Of a stretch of 64,000 nt of DNA, positions 39,525 through 47,767 are shown in pieces (positions within the stretch are counted from its first letter, which is position 1; each line of letters starts with the position of its first letter). A model generated the notes under the pieces. The model did no database searches. It was not told the origin of the DNA and worked only from the letters and a program-made list of their open reading frames with translations. This DNA is from Gemmiger_A avium (GTDB taxonomy: Bacteria; Bacillota; Clostridia; Oscillospirales; Ruminococcaceae): assembly GCA_019114585.1 (NCBI GenBank), contig DXFE01000006.1, positions 1 to 64,000 on the forward strand, in the 5' to 3' direction. Both the position numbers and the translations under genes were made by a program.

Positions 39525-40790
39525 TCAGCTCTGGGCGTAGGCTACCTTTACGCCTTCGTCAATTTCCTGCAGGAACTGATCCACATCCTTGCTGGACACC
39601 AGGCGCTGCAGCGCATTCTGCAGTTCGTTGACCATGGAAGGTGCCCAGTAACCGCGGGGGATCACAAAACTCTTGCCGGCGCTGATCAGTTCGGACATCT
39701 TGGCAAACTCCGGAGTGGCAACCTCCACGCCTTTGATCAGAGAGGTAGACCCTTCCATGTCGGCGAACATCTGAGCATTTTCGGGATCAGACATCCAGCT
39801 CAGGAATGCCAGGGCAGCTTCCTGGTTTTCCGAGGACTCCGATACGGCAAAGCCCAGATCCATGTTGATGCCCACACGGGTCTCGTCGGCGGTGCGGCCG
39901 GGCAGGGGGAACACATCCACGTTCATCTCGGGATTGGCGGATTTGACCAGAGACAGCAGCCAGGTGCCCTGCAGCATCATAGCGGCTTCGCCATTGGCAA
40001 ATGCACTGATAGCCTGCTCGTATCCGACACCAAGGCTGTCAGGCTGGCCATACTCATGCAGCTTCAGGTAGATCTCGGCAACTTCCCGCATGCCTTCGTG
40101 CTCGGTGGCAGAGGCTTCGCCGGCGGCAATCTCTTCAAACAAGGTGCCGTCATCGTCAAAGATCAGGCCCATCAGACGATCGCCCAGGTGACCCAGGGTC
40201 CACAGTTCCTGATCCGAAAAAGCAATCGGGGTGATGCCGGCGGCCTGCAGCTTTTCACAAGCGGCGTACAGCTCGTCCAGAGTGGTGGGAATCGCGATGT
40301 CGTTGGCTTCGAAAATGTCTACGTTGTAGTACACGCCATAGGCGTTGGAGATATAGGGCAGGTAATAATTCTTACCGTCGATCTTGTTGCTCTCCAGGGC
40401 GCTGTCGGTCACATTCTGCATAAAAGCCTGATCGGTCAGATCCAGGTAGAAGCCGTCGCGGACATAGGCCAGATCGCTGTTGTTGTAGGTGAAGGTTACG
40501 ATGTCCGGCATATCGTTGGCAACAGCACGTGCCTGCAGCACGGTGCTGGTGTCGCCGGGCGCATTCAACACAACCTTAACGTCAGGATACTCTTTGTTGA
40601 ATTCGGCGATCATGGTGTTCATGATTTCATTGATTTCCACTTTGTGCAGCAGAATTTCAATCTCACCGGATACCGTGCCCTCCTGCGTTCCGGTGCTGGA
40701 CCCGCCGCCGGAGGCGGATGACCCGCTGCCGCAAGCTGCCAGGCTCAGGCATAAGGCTACACACAGGATCAGAGCAAGAAATCGTTTCAT
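39525..40790 (-). CDS. Sugar-binding lipoprotein of the ABC transporter (family 1)
   Basis: A 421-residue extracellular solute-binding protein. The signal peptide ends in LCLSLAACGSGSS, with the lipid attachment at the Cys, followed by a Ser/Gly-rich linker. The mature part begins EIEILLHKVEINEIMNTMIA and has the usual family-1 folds, including YNNSDLAYVRDGFYLDLTDQ and GEAAMMLQGTWLLSLV. It gives specificity for an unknown mono- or oligosaccharide. The start at 40790 is preferred over an ATG at 40796, which would abut the ribosome-binding site AGGAGG. Confidence 0.92.
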   Translation of the reverse strand: MKRFLALILCVALCLSLAACGSGSSASGGGSSTGTQEGTVSGEIEILLHKVEINEIMNTMIAEFNKEYPDVKVVLNAPGDTSTVLQARAVANDMPDIVTFTYNNSDLAYVRDGFYLDLTDQAFMQNVTDSALESNKIDGKNYYLPYISNAYGVYYNVDIFEANDIAIPTTLDELYAACEKLQAAGITPIAFSDQELWTLGHLGDRLMGLIFDDDGTLFEEIAAGEASATEHEGMREVAEIYLKLHEYGQPDSLGVGYEQAISAFANGEAAMMLQGTWLLSLVKSANPEMNVDVFPLPGRTADETRVGINMDLGFAVSESSENQEAALAFLSWMSDPENAQMFADMEGSTSLIKGVEVATPEFAKMSELISAGKSFVIPRGYWAPSMVNELQNALQRLVSSKDVDQFLQEIDEGVKVAYAQS

Positions 40791-40888
40791 AAACATCCTC
40801 CTTTTTGCTATATGGGTAAATTCGGTTCGGTTCCTTGACCTTATTCTAGCATGCGGCCCCGGGCCAAAATATCAGAAAAGTCAGGGGT

Positions 40889-42301
40889 TCAGATATCACA
40901 AAAGTCAGTTTTCTCGAATTGTTTTGGAGTCTCACCATATACTTTCTTAAAAGTTTGAATAAAATAGGAAACACTATTATATCCGCACATATACGCCACT
41001 TGGGAAACCGTGTAGTTTTCCTTTGCCAGGTAGTCGCGCGCATGCTCCATGCGGATTTGGGTAAGATACTGAGAAAAGGTACAACCGGTGTAATCCTTGA
41101 ACAGTTTTCCAAAGTAACGGGGATTCATGAAGTATTTTTCTCTGGCAAGTGCATCCAGTGAGATAAAGTCAAAATAGTTTTCGTTCAGATAGTCCACAAC
41201 GTCCTGCATGGAACAGCCATCCTTTTGATCAGGCTGGTTAAGTTCTTCGATGCGCTCATTCAGATACAGGTCAATTTCATATACACTTTCAAAACTGCCC
41301 AAACTGCGCATTGTGACCAGGCGCCCGGTATGGCTGTATGCGCACATCTGAATTGCGGTAGCCAATTTGCCGTAGAGAAAGTCGATGTTCCAGTATTCGC
41401 TTCCGTCCAGCACCAGGCGCTCCAGCAATTTTTCCTTGTAGGTGCGGGCGCGGGCCGTGTTTTTTTCCAGATATTCGCTGAACAGGGCAAGTTCGTTTTC
41501 CGTAAACATCAGCTTGCGCGGCTCCTGGTAGACAAACAGGCGGCAGAAAGCATTGGCGATGCAGCCGCCAATCGCACTCTGTGCCTGCCGAAAAGCTTCC
41601 GCGGCTCCGGATGCGTCCTGAAACGGCAGACTTGCACCGGCAATAAGATGCAAATTCGCCAAACGTGTGCCCAGAAAGTCCAGAGGCGATTGTTCATCAT
41701 CCAGCAGAAGAATTATCCGTGTGGCGTTCAGCGGGTCCACCGCGTAGGCCAGGCGCAAACCCTTGCCGCGGCATTCGGTGCAGATGCTTCGGTACAGAGA
41801 AGGCGTGATGTCTTTGCTGGCTTGCAGCAAAACAAGCCTGTATGCTGCAGCGGCAAACGGAAGTTCTGCCGTGGTGTCACCGCGGACAAGCCGTTTCAGA
41901 TTCTGGGTCAGGTTTTCGTCCCGGGCCTGCTCACTTCGATTTACAGCATCGGTTACAATCCGGCGCAGTTTTTCTTGTTCAATGGGCTTGAGAAGATATT
42001 CCCGGACGCCCAGTTCCATGGCACGCTTGGCATAATCAAACTCTGCGTAGCCGCTTACCAGAACTGCTTGCGCCGCCATCTGATTGCTGACCATATATTC
42101 TACCAGATCAAGACCGGTTTGCCCGGGCATGCATATATCGGTAAGAACCAGATCAAACGGAATACGGGACAGCAGCAGCCGGGCAGTTTCCGCGTCCTGG
42201 GCTTCGTACAGCTCGCAGGGACGGCTGCCCAGAAGTTCCGTTACCTGCTTAATCAACGCTTTGCGAGCGTAAATTTCATCATCAACCACCAGAATATTCA
42301 T
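40889..42301 (-). CDS. YesN-type response regulator with AraC output
   Basis: A 470-residue regulator. The N-terminal receiver has VVDDEIYARKAL, the phosphoacceptor in LVLTDICMPGQTG, and the conserved VLVSGYAEFDYAKRAM and LLKPIEQEKL. The middle region is variable. The C-terminal AraC/XylS double helix-turn-helix has YFMNPRYFGKLFKDYTGCTF and VSQVAYMCGYNSVSYFIQTF. Its gene overlaps that of the sensor kinase by 20 bp, so they form a pair. The probable target is the sugar-transport operon beginning about 100 bp downstream. Confidence 0.92.
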   Translation of the reverse strand: MNILVVDDEIYARKALIKQVTELLGSRPCELYEAQDAETARLLLSRIPFDLVLTDICMPGQTGLDLVEYMVSNQMAAQAVLVSGYAEFDYAKRAMELGVREYLLKPIEQEKLRRIVTDAVNRSEQARDENLTQNLKRLVRGDTTAELPFAAAAYRLVLLQASKDITPSLYRSICTECRGKGLRLAYAVDPLNATRIILLLDDEQSPLDFLGTRLANLHLIAGASLPFQDASGAAEAFRQAQSAIGGCIANAFCRLFVYQEPRKLMFTENELALFSEYLEKNTARARTYKEKLLERLVLDGSEYWNIDFLYGKLATAIQMCAYSHTGRLVTMRSLGSFESVYEIDLYLNERIEELNQPDQKDGCSMQDVVDYLNENYFDFISLDALAREKYFMNPRYFGKLFKDYTGCTFSQYLTQIRMEHARDYLAKENYTVSQVAYMCGYNSVSYFIQTFKKVYGETPKQFEKTDFCDI

Positions 42302-44075
42302 GGCTGTCCTCCTCCATCATCAAACAGGGCATAGTTACCCGTGCCAGTACCCCTTGGCCGGGTCCGCTGAAAAGTTCCACACCGTATTGGGCGCCAAACG
42401 CCATCCGTATCCGTTCATTCACATTTAGCAATCCGATGGAAGTTTCTTTATCGCCAACCTTTCCGTCGGCCAATTCGGCCTGCACTGCCGCCAACCGGTC
42501 CGGATCCATGCCGGGCCCGCTGTTCCATACTTCCAAAACCAGTTCCTCTGCTTCGTTTTTCTTTACGCTGATGCGGATCTGAAGCGGATCATGCAAGCGG
42601 TTGTGCTTGAAGATATTTTCCACTAAAGGCTGCAGGGTGAATTTTTCCATGGCGCAGTCCAGCTGTTCTTCTGCCACGTCCCACTCCAGCCGCAGCTTGC
42701 CCGGAAAACGTACCTGCTGAATCTCGCAATAACGACGCAGCAGTTCCACCTCATTCCGCACCCGTACCCGGGAAGCGCCCGCCATATTATAACGGAACAT
42801 CTGCCCTACATTTTCGGTCATACGCGCTACTTTATCGTTTTCTCCAAGCACTGCCAGAGACTGAATCAGGTTTAGGGTATTGTATAGAAAATGCGGATTA
42901 ATCTGCAGGCGAAGCATCTTCAATTCTGCTTCTTTGCTGCGCAGGCGGGTCACATAATTATCATATACCAGCTGCTGCAGAGAGGCCGACATATGGTTGA
43001 ATCCGCTGACCACGGTGTGCAGCTCAGGATTCTTTTGCAGCGGGCTTTCCAATTGAACAAAACGTCCCTGCTCAGCCTGCTGCATAGCCTCTTTCAGGGC
43101 ACGCACTGTCTGATTCAAAAAGCGGAATGAGCGCAGCTCAATAATCAGAATCACGATGAAAGCGAAGAGAATACCGGCCGAAAGCGGTGCGGTATCCCGC
43201 ACACAATCCAACAGCAGACGGTCTGCGTCGTAATATCCCAATACCGTCCAGCCGGTGTATGGCTCCTCCGCCAGAACAAAGCCATAATTATGCGTCCCAA
43301 TCCGGGTCAGGCCGCTTCCGGCGGTGCCGCCCGTTTGCCGGGCAGCCTGTACAAACGCGGCTGTATCCTGCGGGGCGCTACCATTTGATCCGCTGTAAAT
43401 CAGAGAGTCGCCTCCCAGCAGCATCAGTCCACCCTCCTGCTCCATTTTGCCAATCTGCTGGGAAAGCCGCTGCGTCAGCACATTTACGTCCAGAAAAAAT
43501 GCCATGAATCCAATGCTTTCCCGTTTGGTGTTCTGAAACATTTCCCGCACGACCAAAAAGCGACGCTGATTGCCAAGAAGAGACTGGTTATCATAGACCG
43601 GTGAAAGCATGTAGTCTGTGCCCAGTGGATATTGGTTTACTACCTGACGCAGAACTTCTTTGTCACGATTGGTGAGAGAGTTGTAGGTGATAATGGAGCC
43701 TTCACGGCGCACAAATCCAATGTCGGCAAAAAGCGAATTCCCCGACAGAAAATAGTATACTGCATTTTTCAGATATTGTGATTCCACAATATATTCCAGG
43801 GTATAAGGCTCATCATAGGCGGACAGAATCTGATTCATTTTCTGATCCATGGAGTGCATGATGTAGGCATCCTTGGTGTCGGTGACTGTGGCGGCCAATT
43901 GGTTTGCTGCCAGGCTGACCTGCTCTTTTACAGACAGTTCTGCTTCACTTTGTACTTTGTTATAGCCGCGGTCAAACACCAGAATTTCCATCATGATGCA
44001 CAGTAAGAGCGTGAGCACCAGATACAGTCCGTTTAAGGGCTGTGACACAACCCGTTTTGCGTTCCGTTTCCCCAT
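42282..44075 (-). CDS. YesM-type sensor histidine kinase
   Basis: A 597-residue membrane kinase. Two transmembrane helices (about 14-35 and about 295-315) bracket a roughly 260-residue extracellular sensor domain. A HAMP-like linker follows, then the LytS/YesM kinase block LRLQINPHFLYNTLNLIQSL with the phospho-accepting histidine in NPHFLYN, then a HATPase with PLVENIFKHNRL and LEVWNSGPGMDP. It probably senses an extracellular sugar, directly or through the neighbouring binding protein, and phosphorylates the YesN-type protein. The minus-strand -10 TATAAT lies at 44136-44141. Confidence 0.92.
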   Translation of the reverse strand: MGKRNAKRVVSQPLNGLYLVLTLLLCIMMEILVFDRGYNKVQSEAELSVKEQVSLAANQLAATVTDTKDAYIMHSMDQKMNQILSAYDEPYTLEYIVESQYLKNAVYYFLSGNSLFADIGFVRREGSIITYNSLTNRDKEVLRQVVNQYPLGTDYMLSPVYDNQSLLGNQRRFLVVREMFQNTKRESIGFMAFFLDVNVLTQRLSQQIGKMEQEGGLMLLGGDSLIYSGSNGSAPQDTAAFVQAARQTGGTAGSGLTRIGTHNYGFVLAEEPYTGWTVLGYYDADRLLLDCVRDTAPLSAGILFAFIVILIIELRSFRFLNQTVRALKEAMQQAEQGRFVQLESPLQKNPELHTVVSGFNHMSASLQQLVYDNYVTRLRSKEAELKMLRLQINPHFLYNTLNLIQSLAVLGENDKVARMTENVGQMFRYNMAGASRVRVRNEVELLRRYCEIQQVRFPGKLRLEWDVAEEQLDCAMEKFTLQPLVENIFKHNRLHDPLQIRISVKKNEAEELVLEVWNSGPGMDPDRLAAVQAELADGKVGDKETSIGLLNVNERIRMAFGAQYGVELFSGPGQGVLARVTMPCLMMEEDSHEYSGG

Positions 44076-44207
44076 AGGCTTTTTCCTTTCTCAGAACTGA
44101 TTTATTTCCGAACCGTTCATATAGCGCCCTTAATTATACCACAGACCTGTTTTGCGGTTCCACATCCTACAATAGGAAGCAAATGCTTCTCCGTCAGGAT
44201 TCGTCTA

Positions 44208-44236
44208 TTGTACCGGCGGCGAATTTGAAGTATACT
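44208..44236 (+). promoter_or_regulatory. Superoxide reductase promoter
   Basis: TTGTAC (44208-44213), a 17-nt spacer and TATACT (44231-44236). The leader to the start codon is about 127 nt. Confidence 0.75.
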
Positions 44237-44250
44237 GATGATAACAGACA

Positions 44251-44342
44251 GGAACGGAATTCCCGGTGCCGGGGATATGGCCAGCCCGGCAGGCCAGACT
44301 ATCCGGGCCGGGGTTCGTTCCGGGCAGGCCGGAAAGACCTGC
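44251..44342 (+). ncRNA. Structured leader of the superoxide reductase gene
   Basis: The leader folds into one long interrupted stem. GGAACG (44251-44256) pairs with CGTTCC (44316-44321); inside it CCCGG pairs with CCGGG, then GGATA with TATCC and TGGCC with GGCCA. A second hairpin, GCAGG/CCTGC, lies at 44324-44342. No known riboswitch class was recognised and there is no T-run, so any control would be translational or on RNA stability. It is a candidate structured RNA rather than a proven one. Confidence 0.5.
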
Positions 44343-44369
44343 ACAGCCTGAAATAAGGAGGGTTTTGCT

Positions 44370-44750
44370 ATGAAAACAAGATTCTATATCTGCCGCCATT
44401 GCGGCAACCTGATCGGCATGGTGCACGATTCCGGTGTGCCGGTGGTTTGCTGCGGCGAAAAGATGGAGCCGCTGGTGCCCAACACGGTGGACGCGGCCGG
44501 CGAGAAGCACCTGCCGGTGGTCACGGTGGAGGGCAGCACCCTGCGCGTGAACGTAGGCGCGGTGGATCACCCCATGCTGCCGGAGCACTTTATTGAGTGG
44601 ATCTATGTGCAGACCGAGAACGGCGGCTGCCGCCGTGCCCTGAAGCCCGGCGACAAGCCTGCCGCTGTGTTCGAACTGGGTGAGGAGAAGGCGGTTGCGG
44701 TGTATGCGTACTGCAATCTCCATGGCCTGTGGATGACGGAAGTAAAGTAA
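44370..44750 (+). CDS. dfx: Desulfoferrodoxin-type superoxide reductase
   Basis: A 126-residue enzyme that reduces superoxide to peroxide without making oxygen. The N-terminal desulforedoxin iron site uses Cys8, Cys11, Cys27 and Cys28 (YICRHCG, VVCCGE). The active-site iron ligands are all present: His47 (EKHLP), His67 and His73 (DHPMLPEHFIEW), and Cys115 and His118 (YCNLHGLW). The length is typical of the two-iron form. Electrons normally come from rubredoxin. AAGGAGG precedes the ATG, and a strong terminator follows. The gene indicates defence of an anaerobe against oxygen exposure. Confidence 0.95.
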   Translation: MKTRFYICRHCGNLIGMVHDSGVPVVCCGEKMEPLVPNTVDAAGEKHLPVVTVEGSTLRVNVGAVDHPMLPEHFIEWIYVQTENGGCRRALKPGDKPAAVFELGEEKAVAVYAYCNLHGLWMTEVK

Positions 44751-44761
44751 CCGCTAAAAAG

Positions 44762-44803
44762 AAAAGGGGCGGGCAGCGTGCCGAGCGCTGCCTGCCCTTT
44801 TTG
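44762..44803 (+). terminator. Superoxide reductase terminator
   Basis: Stem of about 16 bp with two G-U pairs, ending in CCCTTTTTGC. Confidence 0.8.
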
Positions 44804-44842
44804 CTTGTTTTTGAAAAAACAACTCAATATTTCAAAAAGGTG

Positions 44843-44871
44843 TTGACAATCTGTTTTTTGCCTGCTATAAT
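44843..44871 (+). promoter_or_regulatory. tRNA-Ala promoter
   Basis: Consensus TTGACA (44843-44848), a 17-nt spacer and consensus TATAAT (44866-44871), the strongest promoter in the window. Confidence 0.9.
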
Positions 44872-44912
44872 AATCGAGCAGTCAACAAACGGCTGCCGAC
44901 AACCGAACATGT

Positions 44913-44988
<76 letters not shown>

Positions 44989-44992
44989 AAAC

Positions 44993-45027
44993 AAAGCCCT
45001 GTGCAATCTGCACGGGGCTTTGTTCTT
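44993..45027 (+). terminator. tRNA-Ala terminator
   Basis: Thirteen-base arms AAAGCCCTGTGCA/TGCACGGGGCTTT with a 3-nt loop, followed by GTTCTTT. Confidence 0.85.
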
Positions 45028-45043
45028 TGCTTTGCAAACAGAG

Positions 45044-45081
45044 GCGCCCCCGCCCGGTATTTTCCGGACGGGGGCGCTTTT
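45044..45081. terminator. GC-rich hairpin between tRNA-Ala and the DapB-fold gene
   Basis: Fourteen-base arms with one mismatch (45044-45057 and 45064-45077) followed on the plus strand by TTTTG. It probably serves the convergent gene as well. Confidence 0.7.
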
Positions 45082-45087
45082 GTCAGA

Positions 45088-46113
45088 TTATACGTGGTAT
45101 TCCATCGGGTAGGTCAGATAGCAGTGCGGCTCCAGCTGGTCGCAGGTCACGTATCCGGCGGGGGCGTTCAGCAGGGAAGGAATGCGGTTCACGATGGTGG
45201 CGCAGGTGTGCTCCACGGTGGCGGGTTTGACCACATGGAACTCGGTGTCCGGTTCGCCGGAGAGTTTCCAGTCGCACATATCGCCGTCGTCCGGGCCGTA
45301 AACCTTGCCGATGGTCTCTTCCTCGATGGTGATACCCTGCATCGTTTCAATGGTTACCACAGCGGACATGCCGATGCAGTTGCCGGCCGGAATGGTTTCG
45401 CCCAGGGTGGCGCTGTACATATCGTGGTCGGCTACGCAGGGAACGTGCTTCTGGGTGATGGACTTGATGGTCAGACCCAGTTTGTTGCAGATGGCTTCGC
45501 TGGCGTTCCAAGCGTAGGAGGGCTCAAAAGCGGCGGGATGGGCGATCTGCGCCTCAAACTCCTCTTTGGTCAGGCCGCAGCCATGGGCCTTGGCCAGTGC
45601 CAGACCGTAGTCCTCCACGTTGTAGCTGTAGGCGCCCTGGATGCGGGTGAGCTTGTGGCAGCCGCTGGCCACCATAGCCACCATGTTGATCCAGAAAATG
45701 TCCTGCATGCCGGAGCCGGTGATGGTGCAGCCGGTCTCTTTGGCCAGCGCGTCCAGACGGTTGATCTGTGCGGCGGCGGTGGTCCAGGGATAGATGGCCT
45801 CCTCGCAGGTGGTAATTACGTTGATACCGCGGGACACGCATTTCTCCACATGGTCATAGATGTCCCCGATAAAGCTGAACAGGGTCACAATGGCCACGTC
45901 CGCGTCACATTCGTCCAGCACCCGGTCGGCGTCGTTGGAGATCAGGATGCCGGTCTTGACACCCAGCCCGGCAAAATCGCCCACATCCATCCCCACAACC
46001 TCGGGATTTACGTCGATGGCGCCCACAATCTGTGCACCATGTTCATACAGATACCGCAGGGTATATTTGGCCATCTTGCCGCACCCGTACTGAACGACCT
46101 TGATCTTTTCCAT
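45088..46113 (-). CDS. DapB-fold dehydrogenase, 2,4-diaminopentanoate dehydrogenase-like
   Basis: A 341-residue NAD(P)-dependent oxidoreductase. The N-terminal Rossmann motif is VVQYGCGKMAKYTLRYLYEH, and the fold continues with VGAIDVNPEVVGMDVG and NVITTCEEAIYPW. The C-terminal half (GSGMQDIFWINMVAMVASGC onward) resembles the C-terminal domain of 2,4-diaminopentanoate dehydrogenase of ornithine fermentation, rather than true dihydrodipicolinate reductase. No other ornithine-degradation gene is nearby, so the substrate is uncertain. It lies behind a MerR-type promoter with the matching MerR gene directly upstream. Confidence 0.82.
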   Translation of the reverse strand: MEKIKVVQYGCGKMAKYTLRYLYEHGAQIVGAIDVNPEVVGMDVGDFAGLGVKTGILISNDADRVLDECDADVAIVTLFSFIGDIYDHVEKCVSRGINVITTCEEAIYPWTTAAAQINRLDALAKETGCTITGSGMQDIFWINMVAMVASGCHKLTRIQGAYSYNVEDYGLALAKAHGCGLTKEEFEAQIAHPAAFEPSYAWNASEAICNKLGLTIKSITQKHVPCVADHDMYSATLGETIPAGNCIGMSAVVTIETMQGITIEEETIGKVYGPDDGDMCDWKLSGEPDTEFHVVKPATVEHTCATIVNRIPSLLNAPAGYVTCDQLEPHCYLTYPMEYHV

Positions 46114-46200
46114 GGAAAACTGCCTCCTTTTCCGGCTGTCTGATTTGGCTGGCCCGCGGTTTTGCGCGGGCTGGGCGCTGAGCGCCCCCTCGTTGCTTTC

Positions 46201-46231
46201 AGTCTAAACCCTGCAGCCGCAGGAGAGTCAA
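46201..46231 (-). promoter_or_regulatory. MerR-type promoter with 19-bp spacer
   Basis: Minus strand TTGACT (46226-46231), a 19-nt spacer and TAGACT (46201-46206). The spacer holds the dyad CCTGC-GGCT-GCAGG. An over-long spacer with a central dyad is the signature of promoters activated by MerR-family proteins. It drives the DapB-fold dehydrogenase gene. Confidence 0.8.
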
Positions 46232-46237
46232 CAGATT

Positions 46238-46255
46238 CCGTGAAAAAATTCACAA
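46238..46255. promoter_or_regulatory. Rex-like palindrome upstream of the MerR promoter
   Basis: Minus strand TTGTGAATTTTTTCACGG matches the Rex consensus at 12 of 14 defined positions and shares the core GTGAATTTTTTCAC with the hydS site. It lies 6 bp upstream of the -35. Confidence 0.45.
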
Positions 46256-46272
46256 TATTTTCTCAAACGTCT

Positions 46273-47118
46273 TTATTTGACAAATGCCACCGGTACCTGC
46301 AGCCGCAGGAACATGCTGCGGGGATCGTTGTCAAACACGTGAAAACCGGTCATAACCTCACAGATATAGTCGCCGGATACCCTGTAATTGTTGCGGCGGC
46401 AATAGTCCAGCAGCATCCGGGCACAGGGAATTTCATCATCGTAGTTGTCCAGGTATATGCAGGCGTACATGCCGCTGTCCACAATCCGGGGCGCGCCGTC
46501 CCGAAGCGGCAGATCCCGGCCGGCAAACAGAAAGATCTGCCCGGGCACAAACCGCTCGGCCAGAAAGTCTTCCTGCCCGATGGTGGTGCCGATATTGTAG
46601 GAATGGATCTGCTCCAGCCCCTGCTGCGCCAGGGTGTGGCGCAGCGCCTGCAGCGAGGTCTCGTAGCTGCGGATGCCGCTGCTGTAGAAGTTTTCCGGGC
46701 AGGGGATACCCCAGGCGTAGCGGCGGTCGATGTACTCCAGCGACAAGGTACCTGTGGCGGGGGATTTGCGGTACCGCTCGATAGACTGGATTGCCCGTTC
46801 CACCGCATCATGACGGGCTTTCAGCTGACGCATCTGCTGATGCAGCTGCTCATTTTTCCGGGCCAGCAGTTCCTCAATCAGGGTGATGTCCTCCTTTTGC
46901 AGCGCCTGCCCGATCTCCGAAAGGCTCATACCCAACTCTTTCATATAGGCGATCATGTCCAGCCGGGCGTTCTGGTCGATGCTGTAATAGCGATAACCGG
47001 TATCCGGATCCACATAACGGGGCTTGAGCAATCCTTTTTCATCGTACAGGCGCAGTGTGGTGATGGAAATCCGGTTCAGTTTTGCCATTTTTCCAATGGC
47101 GAGCAGGTCTTCTTTCAT
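46273..47118 (-). CDS. MerR-family regulator with GyrI-like effector domain
   Basis: A 281-residue regulator of the BmrR/BltR type. The N-terminal winged helix has IGKMAKLNRISITTLRLYDE and KGLLKPRYVDPDTGYRYY, typical of the family. A coiled coil near 75-125 gives dimerisation. The C-terminal 150 residues form a GyrI-like small-molecule-binding fold. The gene lies directly upstream of a promoter with the diagnostic 19-bp spacer, so it almost certainly activates the DapB-fold dehydrogenase gene when its ligand binds. The ligand is unknown, perhaps the dehydrogenase substrate or a toxic compound. Confidence 0.9.
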   Translation of the reverse strand: MKEDLLAIGKMAKLNRISITTLRLYDEKGLLKPRYVDPDTGYRYYSIDQNARLDMIAYMKELGMSLSEIGQALQKEDITLIEELLARKNEQLHQQMRQLKARHDAVERAIQSIERYRKSPATGTLSLEYIDRRYAWGIPCPENFYSSGIRSYETSLQALRHTLAQQGLEQIHSYNIGTTIGQEDFLAERFVPGQIFLFAGRDLPLRDGAPRIVDSGMYACIYLDNYDDEIPCARMLLDYCRRNNYRVSGDYICEVMTGFHVFDNDPRSMFLRLQVPVAFVK

Positions 47119-47320
47119 GCGGCACCTCCCGAAACTCTCATTTATAAGAAGAGTTTAGCGCAGCCGGAAATTGAGCGCAAGCCTTGAAGTTACGAAAAAC
47201 AGGCGAATTTCTGCAGGACGCCTCTTTGCCCGGTCGGTTTGGCCGCCGGGTTTGCGGCCTTTGCCAAAAACTGGGTACACCAGCGAAAAAAGAAGAAATT
47301 GTGAAAATCAAAAATAATAC

Positions 47321-47358
47321 TTGACTTTGTCAACCTTTCGCCTTATACTTGATCAAGT
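47321..47358 (+). promoter_or_regulatory. Promoter with two palindromes before a small membrane-protein gene
   Basis: TTGACT (47321-47326), a 17-nt spacer and TATACT (47344-47349). The -35 lies in TTGAC-TTT-GTCAA (47321-47333), and a perfect 12-bp palindrome ACTTGATCAAGT (47347-47358) overlaps the -10. A repressor site is likely. The rest of 47119-47414 holds nothing else recognisable. Confidence 0.65.
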
Positions 47359-47414
47359 CAAGTAAATAACCCGCCGGGTCAACCGCCCGGCCTGTACAAA
47401 AGGAGAAAACAACA

Positions 47415-47741
47415 ATGAAGCGTTCTTCCAAAATCTGGCTCTGGTTTGCTCTGGTTCTCTGCGCCGCCACCACGGTTCTGAATGCCACGCAGGGCCGTAT
47501 CCCCTCGGTCATTATCGCCCTGGTGTCTCTGGCCGGGCTGGCCATTCTGCTGTTCGCCCAGAAAAAGGCCGGCTATATCCTGATGTGCTGCTGCTATGTG
47601 CTGTCCTTCCTGGTGGCGGTTACCGGCAGCCTGTCCTCCGGCAATCTGCTGGCCTCCATTGTGATGTCCCTGATCGGCAGCCTGCTGGTGCCGGTAATCA
47701 CCTGGCTGTTCATCCGTCGCGACTGGGCACAGTTGCGCTGA
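47415..47741 (+). CDS. Small four-helix membrane protein, function unknown
   Basis: A 108-residue, very hydrophobic protein with three or four predicted helices (IWLWFALVLCAATTVLN, SVIIALVSLAGLAILLFA, YILMCCCYVLSFLVAV, LLASIVMSLIGSLLVPV). It starts MKRSSK with GGAG upstream and ends in a charged RRDWAQLR. No family is recognised. It is transcribed alone from a palindrome-rich promoter, with no adjacent regulator gene, so its repressor must be encoded elsewhere or be the LysR gene 136 bp downstream. Confidence 0.75.
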   Translation: MKRSSKIWLWFALVLCAATTVLNATQGRIPSVIIALVSLAGLAILLFAQKKAGYILMCCCYVLSFLVAVTGSLSSGNLLASIVMSLIGSLLVPVITWLFIRRDWAQLR

Positions 47742-47767
47742 TCCGGGCGGCCGCCCTGTTTTATCTC

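Noticed and set aside
44251..44342. Known riboswitch class (NiCo, cobalamin or glycine) before dfx
   Set aside because: None of the conserved core motifs of these classes could be found, so the leader is left as a candidate structured RNA only.
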